From: Tannerella sp.
Lineage (GTDB): Bacteria > Bacteroidota > Bacteroidia > Bacteroidales > Tannerellaceae
Assembly: GCA_031267485.1 (NCBI GenBank)
Contig: JAIRYY010000342.1
Coordinates: 1-23,623 of the forward strand
Direction: 5' to 3'
DNA: 23,623 nt
Positions 1 through 6,923 of this stretch are shown one piece after another. The stretch's first letter is position 1, and each line of letters opens with the position of its first letter. Under the pieces are notes generated by a model. The model was not told the DNA's origin. It did not search any database and saw only the letters and a list, made by a program, of their open reading frames with translations. A program made the translations under genes and the position numbers.

Positions 1-560
1 TCTGCTATCTTTTTGTCGTGAACACTTCCCTGAAGAGTTTGGCTGACAAAGAGTATCATACAACTGCAACCGATGATAACTGCATTCTTTACTGTATGCC
101 TTTTCTTCTTGCCGCTGTACTTTTCCTTTTGGACTTCTTCATCCTGTGGACGGGGAATTTCACGTTCCGTACCGTCGTGCAAAAGAATCCTCTCTTCCGC
201 TCCATGCAGAACGGAAAGTACCTCCTGCAGTTCCGTATTATTACCCGCAGGTATGTTGCCGCTGTATTCCAGAGCACGTTGAAGAATCACTCCAAGTCCA
301 TGTACAAATTCATAACACTGTTTCTGCTCTATATCGAAAAGGTCTGCCTGTGCTTCCTGTATCGAATTCAGTTTCAGATACGACAGTATAAACGCCAAAC
401 GCTCTTCGATACTGCCAAGAGGTGCATTGCTGTACATAACGTATCGCCGGTAACCTCTACGGCGTTTCCCGTTCAGATGATACTCAGACAAATATTCATC
501 ATGCGCTTCCTTAAAAAAGGTTGCTAATGCATTAAATTCATCTATCGTATAACCGGTCAT
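1..560 (-). CDS. IS5-superfamily transposase (DDE_Tnp_4 type), N-terminal part, cut by window edge
   Basis: The minus strand is open from an ATG at 558-560 to the left edge without a stop, so about 186 residues of a longer protein are visible. An in-frame TAA at 585-587 and no earlier ATG fix the start. The first ~90 residues are helical and resemble the helix-turn-helix region that precedes this DDE domain. The domain then begins with HDGTEREIPRP, whose Asp is the expected first acidic residue of the catalytic triad, followed by YSGKKKRHTVKNAVI, a typical run of this transposase family. The remaining catalytic residues and the right-hand inverted repeat lie outside the window. I could not identify the terminal repeat at this end. 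The protein would excise and insert its own IS element. Family placement is from motif recognition; the subgroup is not certain. Confidence 0.85.
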   Translation of the reverse strand, partial: MTGYTIDEFNALATFFKEAHDEYLSEYHLNGKRRRGYRRYVMYSNAPLGSIEERLAFILSYLKLNSIQEAQADLFDIEQKQCYEFVHGLGVILQRALEYSGNIPAGNNTELQEVLSVLHGAEERILLHDGTEREIPRPQDEEVQKEKYSGKKKRHTVKNAVIIGCSCMILFVSQTLQGSVHDKKIA

Positions 561-912
561 TGCGATAAAACGCTCCGGCCTTTTTTACCATTCCCCGTAT
601 TTCATTCTGCTAAGATCACGCTTACACGCGTAATATTCAATTTTAATCGGACTTAATGTCTAATATTCGGAATCAACCAACACAAATGTGTTAATTAATT
701 CAAAACAGGACGAATATTTTACTTTTACAGAGAACATATAATATGTAATTTTTTAAAAATTTGCGCTGCAAATGTAGTGCATTTTTTTATAAACAAAACA
801 AAAACATAAAAAAAATATCGCTGTTAGGCGAAAAAAAAATCAACATATCCGGCTGGAAACAAAAAATGCTCCTGATATCAGGTAATCGACAGTCGAAAAC
901 CACCGTATAACG
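561..912. other. AT-rich gene-free stretch between transposase and regulator
   Basis: No credible coding frame is seen on either strand. The stretch is rich in A and T runs. It holds a short near-palindrome (AACACA-AA-TGTGTT, 679-692) and a minus-strand TACATTTG (769-776, reading toward the transposase) that matches the Bacteroidota -7 consensus, but without a well-placed -33 box and ~200 bases from the transposase start. The outer end of the IS element probably lies somewhere here, but no terminal inverted repeat can be assigned with only one end in view. Confidence 0.5.
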
Positions 913-1125
913 TTACTCTCCCGTGTTTTTACTCGAAACAAGCAAATCTTTTATATCCACATCCAATAACCCGGCTATTTTATATAAAACTTTAAGCGGA
1001 GGCTGTGTCACGTTGGAACACCAGCGCGAGACGGTTGCCACATCATAACCAATGGTTTCAGCCAGCCATTTACCTGTCCTCTTTTGTTCAACCAGAACAA
1101 CTTTCAGTCGATTTATCTGCTTCAT
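913..1125 (-). CDS. Small XRE-family helix-turn-helix transcriptional regulator
   Basis: A 70-residue protein consisting almost entirely of one HTH_3/Cro-C1 domain. The segment WLAETIGYDVATVSRWCSN reads as helix-turn-helix, followed by QPPLKVLYKIAGLLDVDIKDLL, the usual closing helices of the fold. The start at 1125 is preferred over an in-frame codon at 1152. The minus-strand -7 box at 1150-1157 places the transcript start near 1143, downstream of 1152, giving a leader of about 18 bases. Close relatives in Bacteroidota are stand-alone DNA-binding proteins, often next to restriction or methylase genes; none is visible here. It is divergent from the dar-like operon and shares an overlapping promoter with it, so autoregulation and control of that operon are plausible but inferred. 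Confidence 0.85.
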   Translation of the reverse strand: MKQINRLKVVLVEQKRTGKWLAETIGYDVATVSRWCSNVTQPPLKVLYKIAGLLDVDIKDLLVSSKNTGE

Positions 1126-1149
1126 TGCTTTTTCTTTTGATATTAGGCG

Positions 1150-1180
1150 CAAAGGTATTGATGATTTTTGGATTTACAAA
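1150..1180 (-). promoter_or_regulatory. Promoter of the XRE regulator
   Basis: Read on the minus strand, TACCTTTG (1157-1150) matches the Bacteroidota -7 consensus TAnnTTTG. A TTTG box (1180-1177) lies exactly 19 bases upstream. The transcript would start near 1143, just before the regulator's ATG at 1125. It overlaps the opposite promoter at 1167-1197. Confidence 0.7.
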
Positions 1181-1197
1181 AAAATGCTATACCTTTG
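1167..1197 (+). promoter_or_regulatory. Promoter of the dar-like operon
   Basis: TTTG (1167-1170), a 19-base spacer and TACCTTTG (1190-1197) form a complete Bacteroidota promoter reading into darA. The predicted transcript start is near 1204, about 60 bases before the darA start. Its -33 box lies inside the opposite promoter, so two polymerases could not bind at once. Confidence 0.7.
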
Positions 1198-1254
1198 CGC
1201 CGAGTTTTTTGAAAACAGTGGAAAACGAAGCAAAGTAAAGAAGATAAATTTAAT

Positions 1255-1269
1255 ATGGCGAGACAGTGA
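1255..1269 (+). CDS. Possible four-codon leader ORF overlapping the darA start
   Basis: An ATG at 1255 opens a tiny frame encoding MARQ. Its TGA (1267-1269) overlaps the darA GTG (1266-1268) as GTGA. It lies downstream of the predicted transcript start. This arrangement would allow termination and re-initiation at darA. With so few codons it could be chance; there is no other evidence that it is translated. Confidence 0.3.
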   Translation: MARQ

Positions 1270-2183
1270 AGAAATACAGGATAGCGCTGTTTTATTATAC
1301 CCAGACGGGGCAGGCGCTTGCCGTTGCAGACAGGATTTGCAAACCTTTTGTTCAGGCCGGATATGATATTGTGCGCAAGGAGATTGTTCCCGAAGAGCCG
1401 TATCCATTCCCGTGGTCTGCCGCGGATTTTTTCCAGGTTTTTCCCGAATCCCGCCTTGGCGTGCCGTGCGGACTGAAACCCATCGACCTGAGCGATGTGG
1501 AAGATGCCGATCTGGTTCTCATTGCCGGGCAAAGCTGGTATCTGTCGTGTTCCGTGCCGCTTCATGCGTTCTTTCAGTCGGACGATATCCGGAATTACCT
1601 GAAGGGACGCCCTGTCGTCGTGGCGCTGGGATGCCGCAACATGTGGGCGATGGCTCAGCGCAGGATGCGCGAATACATCCGTCAGGCGGGCGGACGCTAT
1701 GCCGGTTTTATCTCCCTGCAGGACAGGGCGGCTAATCTGGTTAGCGTGATTACGGTTGTACGGTGGCTGTTCTATAACAAAAAGGCTGCCACGCGCCTTT
1801 TGCCCGCCGCGGGGATTTCGCCCGGCGACATGGAACATGCGGAGGTGTTCGGACATATCATCCGGGATGCGCTGGAGCGCGGCGACTTTGCCGGACTGCA
1901 GGCCGCCCTGATGCGCGAGCGTGCCGTCACGTTCCTGCCGACCGTCTGGTTCATCGAGAAAAACGGCTACCGGCTCTGGGGGCAGTGGGCAAAGTTCATT
2001 ATCGCGAAAGGCTCCTACAGGGATGCCGGGCGAACGCCCTACCTGCGCCTGTTCTGCGTTTATCTGTTTTTCGTGTTATACGTCGTGTCGCCGGTCGGGA
2101 TGATTTTCTTCTTCCTTACCTGGCCGTTTCGCAGGGCCTCGCTACGGAAAGCGCGGCAGGAACTGTGCTATGAACTTGATTAA
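1266..2183 (+). CDS. darA: DarA-like dialkylresorcinol biosynthesis protein (flavodoxin-like)
   Basis: 305 residues, resembling proteins annotated as dialkylresorcinol condensing enzyme DarA in flexirubin clusters. The N-terminus has a flavodoxin-type phosphate loop (FYYTQTGQA, residues 9-17). Conserved-looking segments include PYPFPW (46-50 region), AGQSWYLS (87-94) and GCRNMWAMAQ (122-131), and a hydrophobic helix (about 260-287) may anchor it to the membrane. With DarB it would make the 2,5-dialkyl-cyclohexanedione/resorcinol ring; a redox or aromatising role fits the fold but is inferred, and published naming of Dar subunits varies. It starts with GTG; an in-frame TAA at 1251 rules out a longer start. 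It is the first gene of the operon, 20 bases before darB. Family call is from motif memory, not a search. Confidence 0.72.
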   Translation: MKKYRIALFYYTQTGQALAVADRICKPFVQAGYDIVRKEIVPEEPYPFPWSAADFFQVFPESRLGVPCGLKPIDLSDVEDADLVLIAGQSWYLSCSVPLHAFFQSDDIRNYLKGRPVVVALGCRNMWAMAQRRMREYIRQAGGRYAGFISLQDRAANLVSVITVVRWLFYNKKAATRLLPAAGISPGDMEHAEVFGHIIRDALERGDFAGLQAALMRERAVTFLPTVWFIEKNGYRLWGQWAKFIIAKGSYRDAGRTPYLRLFCVYLFFVLYVVSPVGMIFFFLTWPFRRASLRKARQELCYELD

Positions 2184-2203
2184 TCTATGTATGTAAAAAA
2201 AAT

Positions 2204-3349
2204 ATGATGAATGAGACCGTCTATATAAACCGCCTCTCCGCATTTTTTCCGAACCGGCCGGTCGGGAACGACGAAATGGAACAGTATATCGGCCTTGTTA
2301 ATGAAAAGTCGCTGCTGGCCAAACGGCTGGTACTGGCCAAAAACGGGATAAGGCAACGCTATTACGCGCTTGACAGGGAGGGGCGGGTGACGCACACCAA
2401 CGTTGTCATGGCGGCCAATGCCGTCAGGGGACTGCTGGACGCGGAGCTGACGCTGGACGGGATTGACCTGCTGTCGTGCGCGACGGCTTCGCCCGAGCAG
2501 ATCATGCCCTCGCACGGGGTCATGGTGCACGGCGAACTGCAGGGCAGCCGGCATACCGAGGTCGTTTCGTTCGCCGGCTCGTGCTGCACGGGGATGCAGG
2601 CTCTGAAATACGCCTGCTATGCCACGCTGGCCGGCGATGTCCGGAACGCGGTATGCGTGGCGTCCGAGCGCCTGTCGGCCTGGATGATGGCCCGCTATTT
2701 CGAAAGGGAATCGGAGTTGATCAACCGCCTGAGCGATCAGCCGATACTTGCGTTTGAAAAGGAATTTCTGCGCTGGATGCTGTCGGACGGAAGCGTCGCC
2801 CTGCTGCTGCAGGCCAAACCGGCGGAGAACGCGCTTTCGTACCGCATCGAATGGATTGAGCTGACTTCGTTCGCAAACGAGACGGAAACATGCATGTACG
2901 CCGGCGGCGATAAGGACGGGCACGGAAACCTCCGGGGATGGACGCAGTTCGCGGAACAGGAGTGGATCGACCGCTCGCTTTTCTCGCTGAAGCAGGACAC
3001 GAGGATGCTGGAAAGCCATATCGTGAAACTCGGCGGGCGCTTCCTGCGGGAGATAGCCGGCAGGCGTCATTTCGACCCCTCTTCCGTCGACTGGTTCATG
3101 CCCCACCTCTCGTCCATGTATTTCGGGAAGAAGATTGAGGATGAGCTGAAAGTATGCGGCTATGACATCCCCGCGGAGAAATGGTTCGTTAATCTGCCGG
3201 AAATAGGGAACGTCGCGTCGGTCTCGGCATTTGCCATGCTGGACGGCCTGCACCGTTCGGGACGGGCGAAAAAGGGCGACCGCATACTGCTGATGGTGCC
3301 CGAAAGCGCGCGCTTTTCATACGCATACGCTTTGCTGACGGTCTGTTAG
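2204..3349 (+). CDS. darB: DarB-like beta-ketoacyl-ACP synthase III (resorcinol-forming ketosynthase)
   Basis: 381 residues of thiolase fold, KAS III (FabH) type. The nucleophile Cys128 sits in SCCTGMQALK, matching the CAG motif of FabH. His301 in PHLSS and Asn336 in EIGNVAS complete a Cys-His-Asn triad. Known DarB enzymes join two beta-ketoacyl thioesters and cyclise them to a dialkylcyclohexanedione. The protein is more divergent than a housekeeping FabH: the PHQAN and GNTSA motifs are altered, and its neighbour is DarA-like, so a specialised role is likely. Two adjacent ATGs (2204, 2207) could start it. Substrates would have to come from ordinary fatty acid synthesis, since no acyl carrier protein gene lies in the operon. 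The enzyme class is firm; the resorcinol product is inferred. Confidence 0.8.
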   Translation: MMNETVYINRLSAFFPNRPVGNDEMEQYIGLVNEKSLLAKRLVLAKNGIRQRYYALDREGRVTHTNVVMAANAVRGLLDAELTLDGIDLLSCATASPEQIMPSHGVMVHGELQGSRHTEVVSFAGSCCTGMQALKYACYATLAGDVRNAVCVASERLSAWMMARYFERESELINRLSDQPILAFEKEFLRWMLSDGSVALLLQAKPAENALSYRIEWIELTSFANETETCMYAGGDKDGHGNLRGWTQFAEQEWIDRSLFSLKQDTRMLESHIVKLGGRFLREIAGRRHFDPSSVDWFMPHLSSMYFGKKIEDELKVCGYDIPAEKWFVNLPEIGNVASVSAFAMLDGLHRSGRAKKGDRILLMVPESARFSYAYALLTVC

Positions 3350-3352
3350 GAA

Positions 3353-3387
3353 ATTAAGAATCAGGAATTAAAAATTAAAAGTTGACA
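3353..3387 (+). repeat. Degenerate heptamer repeat before the small HTH-like gene
   Basis: Five consecutive 7-base units fill the gap between darB and the next gene. The two central units are identical ATTAAAA; the flanking units are ATTAAGA, ATCAGGA and GTTGACA. The last unit ends directly at the GTG start at 3388. A second array with the same 7-base phase and a related unit lies at 20221-20255. An AT-rich leader here may aid translation, which in Bacteroidota does not depend on a Shine-Dalgarno sequence (inference). Confidence 0.6.
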
Positions 3388-3795
3388 GTGAAGACAGAAG
3401 ATGTGCCGCAGGATTTGAAATACTTCAAGGACAGGATTGTCCGCGACCTGATATATGCCGTGGACGGGGACGGCCATTATACGCCCGTGCTCAGCGACGG
3501 CTGGAGCGTGAAGAACGATGCGCTGAATGCCGTCTGGGACGACATCCGCGAACAGTGCGGCGAAATCCGCCGGCAGGTGCTGGCAAAAGAGGCCAGTCCG
3601 CTTGCCTATCACATGAAAAAGGCGCTGCAGGACGTGGGGATGCTGGCCTCCTATTCCGGCGTTCCGAAAAGAAAAATCCGCAAACATCTGAAATATGATG
3701 AATTTGTGAAATCGGACGGGGAGACCCTGCGGAGATATGCGGATGCGTTGCGCATCACGGTTGACGAACTAAAACGCGTGGATGAATGGAGATAG
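3388..3795 (+). CDS. Small HTH-like protein of the dar operon, unknown role
   Basis: 135 residues from GTG at 3388; a TTG two codons upstream (3382) is the alternative. The N-terminal half carries YFKDRIVRDLIYAVDGDGHY and a WDDI segment, which I recall from small hypothetical proteins next to darB in flexirubin clusters. The C-terminal half looks like an XRE-type fold: MLASYSGVPKRKIRKHLK could be helix-turn-helix, followed by ETLRRYADALRITVDELKR. It could bind DNA and regulate the operon, or be an accessory protein that only shares the fold. Its end overlaps the next gene by 10 bases, so the two are probably translationally coupled. No enzymatic motif is seen. Confidence 0.7.
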   Translation: MKTEDVPQDLKYFKDRIVRDLIYAVDGDGHYTPVLSDGWSVKNDALNAVWDDIREQCGEIRRQVLAKEASPLAYHMKKALQDVGMLASYSGVPKRKIRKHLKYDEFVKSDGETLRRYADALRITVDELKRVDEWR

Positions 3796-4802
3796 ATTTT
3801 GAACACCGCACCGCCGCCCATTGCGAAAACGGGGTGACGGCCAATCTGCTTCGCTTTTACGGATACGACTATTCGGAGCCGCTTATTTTCGGCCTTTCCG
3901 CTTCGCTCTACTTTGTCCATCTGCCGTTTATCCGGCTGGCGGGATTCCCCGTCACCTCTTTCCGCCCCCTGCCGGGCGTCATCTTTGCGCGCGTCACGCG
4001 GCTGCTCGGATTCAAAATACACAAGACCGTTTTCCTGAACAGGAAGAACGCGGTGCGCCGGCTGGACGCGCTCATCGAACGGGGTATCCCGGCAGGCTGC
4101 GTCGTCGGGATGTATTTCCTGCCCTACATGCCGCTGGAATACCGGTTCCATTTTAATGCCCACAACATCTGCGTCATCGGGCGGGAGGAGGATGACTACC
4201 TTGTCAGCGACCCCATTGCAACGGAAAAAGTGACAATCTCGTCGCGCGATTTGCTGCGCGCGCGCTTTTCGAAGGGCACATATCCGCCGTTCGGGAAGCT
4301 TTACTGGATAAAATCGCTGCCCCGCAAGGCGCCCAATCTCGAAAAACTGGCGACGGCGGCAATCCTGAAAAACTGCCACCGTATGATTCACGAGCCGGGG
4401 CCTGTGCCTTTCGTCGGAGTGAACGGGTTTAACTACCTCGGCAACAAGATACCGCAATTCCCGTCAATCTATGGGGAGCGGAAAGCCGCCCTGCATCTGG
4501 TGCAGCTTATCCGCATGATGGAGGAAATCGGGACGGGAGGCGCCGGATTCCGTTTCCTCTATGCGGCATTCCTGCAGGAGGCGGCGGAGATAACGGGTAT
4601 CCGCGGGTTGAATGAGTTTTCGCTGCACCTCACGGACATCGGCGACCAGTGGCGTATTTTCGCCTCGGAAGCCGGACGCATTTACAAGAACCGCTCGCAG
4701 GAGGGCGTGGATTATCAGACGATAGGCAATCACCTGAAAGCTATCGGCGGACAGGAGAAACTGTTTTTTACCGGCCTCGAGAAACTAATCAAAAGCAAAT
4801 GA
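3786..4802 (+). CDS. BtrH N-terminal domain protein (acyltransferase-like)
   Basis: 338 residues. The N-terminal ~170 residues match the BtrH/DUF4872 pattern: HCENGVTANLLRFYG with Cys13, FHFNAHNICVIG with His126, and YLVSDP with Asp142. These suggest a papain-like Cys-His-Asp triad. BtrH of butirosin synthesis moves an acyl group from a carrier protein to an aminoglycoside. By analogy this protein could acylate, or release, the product of DarA/DarB. In flexirubin clusters related proteins sit beside dar genes, where resorcinol is esterified to an aryl polyene acid; no polyene genes are present here, so the acyl donor and acceptor are unknown. The C-terminal half (about 175-338) is helical and unrecognised. 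Its TGA overlaps the next gene's start as ATGA. Confidence 0.72.
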   Translation: MEIDFEHRTAAHCENGVTANLLRFYGYDYSEPLIFGLSASLYFVHLPFIRLAGFPVTSFRPLPGVIFARVTRLLGFKIHKTVFLNRKNAVRRLDALIERGIPAGCVVGMYFLPYMPLEYRFHFNAHNICVIGREEDDYLVSDPIATEKVTISSRDLLRARFSKGTYPPFGKLYWIKSLPRKAPNLEKLATAAILKNCHRMIHEPGPVPFVGVNGFNYLGNKIPQFPSIYGERKAALHLVQLIRMMEEIGTGGAGFRFLYAAFLQEAAEITGIRGLNEFSLHLTDIGDQWRIFASEAGRIYKNRSQEGVDYQTIGNHLKAIGGQEKLFFTGLEKLIKSK

Positions 4803-5536
4803 TGGAAAATCCCCTGATAACGATCCGGAATCTGCGCAAGACATACGCCGGAGCGTCGCATCCCTCGGTTGACGGACTGACGCTGCAGGTGGGACAGGGC
4901 GCGTTCTTCGGATTGCTGGGGCCTAACGGCGCGGGAAAAACGACGACGATTTCGATACTGTGCGGCCTGCGTTCTTACGATGGCGGGGAGGTTGCGGTCG
5001 GCGGGTTTGACGTGCGGCGCAAAATGAAATGTATAAAACCGCTGATAGGCGTTGTGCCGCAGGACATCGCCCTGTATCCCGAACTGACGGTCGGCGAGAA
5101 CCTCCGGTTTTTCGGCGGGATGTACCCCGTTCCGCCGCATGAACTGAACGGACGTATCGCCTCCTACCTGGAAGATTTCGGGTTGATGGCGCATCACGGG
5201 AAGAAAACGGGCCACCTTTCCGGAGGCATGAAACGCCAGGTCAATCTTATTGCTGCACTGCTGCACCGGCCTGCGCTGCTTTTTCTGGATGAGCCGACGG
5301 TCGGCGTCGACGTACATTCGCGCCGGGTTATCCTCGAAAACCTGCAGCATCTTCACCGCAACGGCATGACGATTGTCTACACTTCGCACGACATGAAGGA
5401 AGCGGAACAGCTCTGCACGCACGTCGTACTGATGAATCACGGGCGGACGGTCTGCGAGGGCGTCCCCCGGCAACTCGTTGGCGAAGCCTCCGTTTCTTCA
5501 CTCGAAGAACTGTTCATAAGTAAAACACTGCCGTAA
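4799..5536 (+). CDS. ABC transporter ATP-binding protein (ABC-2 type exporter)
   Basis: 245 residues, a complete nucleotide-binding domain. Walker A is GPNGAGKTT (41-49), the Q-loop Gln is 88 (VPQD), the signature is LSGGM (140-144), Walker B is LLFLDEP (160-166) and the H-loop His is 197. The sequence is of the CcmA/NatA-like exporter group that pairs with ABC-2 permeases. The ATG at 4799 overlaps the upstream stop by four bases; a second ATG follows directly at 4802. The permease gene follows after 14 bases. It would energise export of the operon's product; the substrate is inferred from context only. Confidence 0.93.
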   Translation: MMENPLITIRNLRKTYAGASHPSVDGLTLQVGQGAFFGLLGPNGAGKTTTISILCGLRSYDGGEVAVGGFDVRRKMKCIKPLIGVVPQDIALYPELTVGENLRFFGGMYPVPPHELNGRIASYLEDFGLMAHHGKKTGHLSGGMKRQVNLIAALLHRPALLFLDEPTVGVDVHSRRVILENLQHLHRNGMTIVYTSHDMKEAEQLCTHVVLMNHGRTVCEGVPRQLVGEASVSSLEELFISKTLP

Positions 5537-5550
5537 ACCCGGTTGCCACG

Positions 5551-6873
5551 ATGAGGAATTTTATAAATTTGCTGCGCAGGGATTTTCTGCTGCTTATCCG
5601 CGACGTCTGGGGCATTGTACTGCTCTTCCTGATGCCGTGGGCGCTGGCGCTGATGATGACGTATCTCCAGGACAGTACGTTCCGTTCGATTAACGAGAAT
5701 CGCGTCGCGCTCTACCTGCTCGACAGCGACCGCGATTCGCTGGGCAGCATGGTCGGCCGGCATCTGTCGGCAAGCAGCATTTTCGAGGTGTCAACCGAAG
5801 CGGGCGGACACATTCTTTCGGAGAATGAACTTGAAGAAGCCGTCTCGCGCGGCGACTACCTGATCGGCGTCGTCATACCGGAACATGCGACGGCGCACCT
5901 GCGGGCGGAAGTCGTCCGCGACGTCGAAAAAGCTTTCAACGGCGGCGAAGACGGCGGCGGCAGTGAAAGCGAAGGAAGCGGCGAAGATGGTTTCGGCAGT
6001 GGAAAACCGGAAAGTAACCGTTCCCGTCCCGAGATAAAAATCTTTGTCGACCCGAAAGCCAAACCGTCGTTTCGCACATCGCTGATACGGGCTGTGCGCG
6101 AAAATGCGCTGACGATACAGAACCGGCTTCTTCTCGGCGAAATAACGCGGCAGGTGAACCGCATCGTCCCGATACCCGTCAACCTCGACATCGACGCCGG
6201 CGAACTGATTGCGATAAACGAATCGTATGCGCGGCCGGACAAGACGAAAATCATTCCCAACTCCACCCAGCACAACGTGCCCGCCTGGAGTATGTTTGCG
6301 ATATTCTTCATCGTGATCTCGCTGGCCGGCAATATGATTCGCGAGCGGGAGATCGGCTGTTTCAACCGCCTGATGACGATGCCCTGTTCCTTTCATTTAT
6401 ACATCCTGAGCAAGGTCGGCGTCTATTTGTGCGTATGCCTGCTTCAGCTTACACTGATGATTCTGACGGGCATGTACGTCATACCGCTGTTCGGTCTGCC
6501 CGCGCTGGAACTCGGACACAGCCTGTCCGCCCTGCTCGCCATGTCGGTCTCGTCCTCGCTGGCCGCCATCGGCTACGGGCTGGCCATCGGAAGCGTTGCC
6601 CGCACAAATCAGCAGGCGAGCGTTTTCGGCGCGGTGTCGGTCGTCATCCTGGCCGCCGTCGGAGGCGTGTGGATACCCACCTTTGTCATGCCGCGCCTGA
6701 TGCAGGCCATGAGTAACATATCGCCCTTAAACTGGGGATTGAACGGGTTCAATGACATTTTCGTCCGCGATGCGGGTTTCCGCGAAATATGGCCTTACCT
6801 GTCCGCGTCGCTGCTCTTCTTCGCCGTCGCGCTGATCATCTCCCGTCATGGCAACCGAAAGAGACGGAGATGA
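5551..6873 (+). CDS. ABC-2 type transporter permease
   Basis: 440 residues. One membrane helix lies near residues 17-38 and five more at about 243-263, 284-311, 327-348, 357-378 and 415-431, the layout of ABC-2 permeases with a large extracytoplasmic domain between helices 1 and 2. The GNMIREREIGCFNRLMTMP segment (260-278) is the coupling-helix region typical of the family. Residues 129-157 are an odd low-complexity insert of Gly, Ser, Glu and Asp. It is the last gene of the operon, which has no obvious hairpin terminator before the next promoter. Partner of the preceding ATPase. Confidence 0.9.
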   Translation: MRNFINLLRRDFLLLIRDVWGIVLLFLMPWALALMMTYLQDSTFRSINENRVALYLLDSDRDSLGSMVGRHLSASSIFEVSTEAGGHILSENELEEAVSRGDYLIGVVIPEHATAHLRAEVVRDVEKAFNGGEDGGGSESEGSGEDGFGSGKPESNRSRPEIKIFVDPKAKPSFRTSLIRAVRENALTIQNRLLLGEITRQVNRIVPIPVNLDIDAGELIAINESYARPDKTKIIPNSTQHNVPAWSMFAIFFIVISLAGNMIREREIGCFNRLMTMPCSFHLYILSKVGVYLCVCLLQLTLMILTGMYVIPLFGLPALELGHSLSALLAMSVSSSLAAIGYGLAIGSVARTNQQASVFGAVSVVILAAVGGVWIPTFVMPRLMQAMSNISPLNWGLNGFNDIFVRDAGFREIWPYLSASLLFFAVALIISRHGNRKRRR

Positions 6874-6892
6874 GGTAAAATATGTCAAACAG

Positions 6893-6923
6893 TTTGTCCG
6901 GTCGGAAAGAATTGTTATATTTG
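6893..6923 (+). promoter_or_regulatory. Promoter of the single-domain DUF1080 gene
   Basis: TTTG (6893-6896), a 19-base spacer and TATATTTG (6916-6923) match the Bacteroidota consensus exactly. The transcript would start near 6930, leaving an AT-rich leader of about 80 bases before the ATG at 7010. Confidence 0.75.

Larger units (their letters stand above)
1146..1201. repeat. 13-bp perfect inverted repeat spanning divergent promoters
   Basis: GGCGCAAAGGTAT (1146-1158) and ATACCTTTGCGCC (1189-1201) are perfect inverted copies, 30 bases apart. Each arm contains the -7 box of one of the two divergent promoters, and the two -33 boxes (TTTG 1167-1170 and CAAA 1177-1180) are also symmetric about the centre near 1173.5. 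The arms could serve as operators, as -7 elements only, or as both. Confidence 0.75.

Noticed and set aside
18..527. Plus-strand open frame of 169 residues at the left edge
   Set aside because: The minus strand encodes a recognisable transposase through the same bases; the plus-strand product has no motif.
561..912. tRNA, small RNA or CRISPR in the gene-free stretch
   Set aside because: No cloverleaf, no regular direct repeats with spacers, and no strong hairpin with a T tract could be found by eye.
2180..3253. 357-residue minus-strand frame opposite darB
   Set aside because: It has no motif and low-complexity Arg/Gln/His content typical of antisense frames in GC-rich genes; the plus strand carries a complete KAS III protein.
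3651..4457. 268-residue minus-strand frame opposite the BtrH-like gene
   Set aside because: It is a shadow frame; composition and position match only the antisense of two overlapping real genes.
4649..4798. ABC ATPase start at 4649
   Set aside because: This would overlap the BtrH-like gene by about 150 bases; the family N-terminus begins at the ATG at 4799 or 4802.
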